Assembly: GCA_030754475.1 (NCBI GenBank)
Contig: JASMAE010000187.1
Span: 1 to 6,071, forward strand
DNA length: 6,071 bases
Origin: Rhodospirillales bacterium
Lineage (GTDB): Bacteria; Pseudomonadota; Alphaproteobacteria; Rhodospirillales; JASLLV01
Reading direction: 5' to 3'
Shown: piece by piece, positions 4,957 to 6,071 of the stretch
Position numbering within the stretch: the stretch's first letter is position 1
Layout: each line of letters begins with the position of its first letter
Translations under genes and position numbers: made by a program
The notes under the pieces: generated by a model
What the model saw: only the letters and a program-made list of their open reading frames with translations
What the model was told of the DNA's origin: nothing
Database searches by the model: none

Positions 4957-5769
4957 ATGGATTTCAAAGGCCGGGTCGTGCTGGTGACCGGTGCCACCGC
5001 AGGCATAGGCGCCGCCACCGCGCGTGCATTCGCGCTTGCCGGGGCGCGCCTCGCGATCACCGGTCGGAACGCCGAACGCGGCGCCGAGGTCGCGGCCGAG
5101 GCGGAACGGTTGGGCGGCGCCGAGGCCTGGTTCGTCGCCGGCGACCTCGCGGATCCGGCATTCAGCGCCCACCTGGTGGACGAGACGGTGGCGCGGTTCG
5201 GGCGTCTCGACGTCTTGGTGAATAACGCCGGCGCCAAGGACCGCAAGGGGATCCTCGAGACCACCGACGCGCACTGGACCCATGTGATGGCGGTCAATCT
5301 GAACGCGGTCTTCTATCTGAGCCGCGCCGCCGCGCACCAGATGAAGGCGCAGCGGGGCGGCGCGATCGTCAACAACGCATCCGAGCTTGGCATCCACGCC
5401 GAGCCCGGCAAGTTCACTTACTGCGTGGCCAAGGCCGGCGTGATCCAGATGACACGGGCCATGGCGCTCGATCTGGCCGCGGACGGGATTCGGGTGAACG
5501 CGGTGGCGCCGGGCGACATCCGCACCGAGATGATGGAATCCAAGGTCCGCGCGGGCGGCATGGCGGTCGAGGAAGGCGTCGCCCTGATCGGCCGCCGCGC
5601 GCCCATGCGCCGCGTCGCGGAACCCGAGGAGGTAGCCAACGCGATCCTGTTCCTGGCCTCCGACGCCGCCTCCTATATCACCGGGGTGACGCTCGCGGTG
5701 GACGGCGGCACGACGGCGACGGGCCCGCCCGACATAGATTTCGGCACGCATCGGGCCGGAGCCGACTAA
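4957..5769 (+). CDS. Short-chain dehydrogenase/reductase (classical SDR), probably NADP-dependent
   Basis: This encodes 270 residues from the ATG at 4957. Cofactor motif TGATAGIG is at 11-18. R37 in ITGRN follows strand beta2, which in classical SDRs favours NADP(H). D63 (GDLAD), NNAG (89-92) and N114 are present. The catalytic triad is S142, Y155 and K159 (YCVAK), followed by PGDIRTEMM (185-193) and a C-terminal ITGVTLAVDGGTTATG. The overall pattern is like 3-oxoacyl-ACP reductase and glucose 1-dehydrogenase relatives, but these names do not fix the substrate. A tail of about 18 residues follows the usual VDGG ending (248-251). It is the second rightward gene, after the AhpD-like protein. 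It differs clearly from the leftward SDR in cofactor residue and loop sequence, so it is not a recent duplicate; a reductive step opposite to the other SDR's oxidation is a reasonable inference. Confidence 0.95.
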   Translation: MDFKGRVVLVTGATAGIGAATARAFALAGARLAITGRNAERGAEVAAEAERLGGAEAWFVAGDLADPAFSAHLVDETVARFGRLDVLVNNAGAKDRKGILETTDAHWTHVMAVNLNAVFYLSRAAAHQMKAQRGGAIVNNASELGIHAEPGKFTYCVAKAGVIQMTRAMALDLAADGIRVNAVAPGDIRTEMMESKVRAGGMAVEEGVALIGRRAPMRRVAEPEEVANAILFLASDAASYITGVTLAVDGGTTATGPPDIDFGTHRAGAD

Positions 5770-6071
5770 ACGAATAAAGCGCGAGAGCGGCACGTGGAAC
5801 CAACCGTGGGGGCGGGTCATCTGAACTCTGGGCGCAGCGGGCTGATCAGGGAGCGTCGGCAGCTCATCCGCGCCGGACAGTTCGGTGCGCCTTCGGTGGC
5901 CGGGATATTGGCCTGCCCCCGATTAGTGGTCCAGCGCTTAAGTTAGAGTTTGGCGCGGGTTAAGTTGATGGGCCAACCGTAGCCCATCAACAGCGTAGGT
6001 TGGTCCATCAACGTTTGGCAAGATGGTTTCTGGGGCCGGCGGTCTGTATCCGAGCGAGCTATGCGGCCGGA
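5770..6071. other. 302-bp right-end stretch without a convincing gene
   Basis: No recognisable protein is encoded here. A 58-codon open stretch continues in the same frame after the SDR stop, ending with TAG at 5944-5946. It has a GTG at 5794 but no good ribosome-binding site and no family resemblance. An ATG at 6023 opens a short frame (MVSGAGGLYPSELCGR) to the window edge, also unrecognised; it could be the start of a gene cut off here. By hand count 5931-6030 is about 52% G+C, well below the neighbouring genes, which marks it as non-coding or of different origin. It holds the palindromic element at 5964-6012 and a TTAAGTT direct repeat at 5938 and 5960. No T-tract terminator is visible after the SDR. 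Confidence 0.6.
5964..6012. repeat. Three-arm palindromic repeat, REP-like
   Basis: Arm A, GTTGATGGGCCAACC (5964-5978), is complementary to two downstream arms. Its first 10 bases pair perfectly with arm B, GCCCATCAAC (5982-5991), around an 8-nt loop. All 15 pair with arm C, GGTTGGTCCATCAAC (5998-6012), at 14 of 15 positions. B and C share the direct repeat CCATCAAC, and a short GCGTAG-type linker precedes C. Compact GTAGGTTGG-type palindromes resemble dispersed REP/BIME-like intergenic repeats of proteobacteria, but the match is from memory. Insertion-sequence ends or a regulatory hairpin are alternatives. The sequence symmetry is certain; the identity is inferred. Confidence 0.6.

Noticed and set aside
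4165..5820. A 551-codon minus-strand frame opposite the AhpD-like gene and second SDR
   Set aside because: It is antisense to two genes with intact catalytic motifs and good ribosome-binding sites. The protein shows no recognisable domain.
5794..5946. A 50-codon GTG-initiated frame downstream of the second SDR
   Set aside because: It has no convincing ribosome-binding site and no recognisable family, and stop-free stretches of this length are common in such DNA.
5964..6012. Integron attC recombination site
   Set aside because: The arms do not fit the GTTRRRY/RYYYAAC core sites, and no integrase or cassette array is visible.

Overview
This is a 6,071-base stretch of G+C-rich bacterial DNA, almost fully packed with metabolic genes. 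The strong third-position G/C bias, the long antisense shadow frames and the enzyme families suggest a high-G+C proteobacterium with broad catabolic capacity, most likely alphaproteobacterial. That assignment is inference, because there is no rRNA or marker gene here. I see no CRISPR array, tRNA, rRNA, phage gene, complete insertion sequence or transcription-factor gene.

Layout. Positions 4078 down to 1 hold a leftward gene series: an SDR dehydrogenase (4078-3308), a sugar-phosphate isomerase/epimerase-type TIM barrel (3295-2429, GTG start, translationally coupled to the SDR), a metal-dependent amidohydrolase (2361-1069), a small protein resembling the EthD / dimeric alpha+beta-barrel families (1030-344), a 220-bp non-coding gap, and the first 41 codons of a thiamine-diphosphate (ThDP) enzyme (123 to the window edge). 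A 179-bp divergent control region (4079-4257) separates this series from two rightward genes: an AhpD/carboxymuconolactone-decarboxylase-like protein (4258-4851) and a second SDR (4957-5769). Positions 5770-6071 have no convincing gene but contain a prominent palindromic repeat.

How the genes may work together. Two SDRs with different predicted cofactor preference (Asp after strand beta2 in one, Arg in the other), a divalent-metal TIM-barrel isomerase, an amidohydrolase and a ThDP C-C-bond enzyme look like a catabolic route for a polyhydroxylated or cyclic, amide- or ester-containing compound. The set partly resembles inositol catabolism (dehydrogenase, IolE-like TIM barrel, IolD-like ThDP hydrolase), but the amidohydrolase and AhpD-like protein do not belong to that pathway, so the substrate is unknown.

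The least ordinary parts are non-coding. (1) Between the EthD-like gene and the ThDP gene, 196-342 carries a long imperfect hairpin and a set of mutually exclusive shorter hairpins that share sequence words. (2) The divergent control region carries two perfect inverted repeats placed as operators would be. (3) The right end carries a three-arm palindromic element (5964-6012) in locally lower G+C DNA. None of the enzyme families is new; any novelty lies in the gene combination and these structured gaps.
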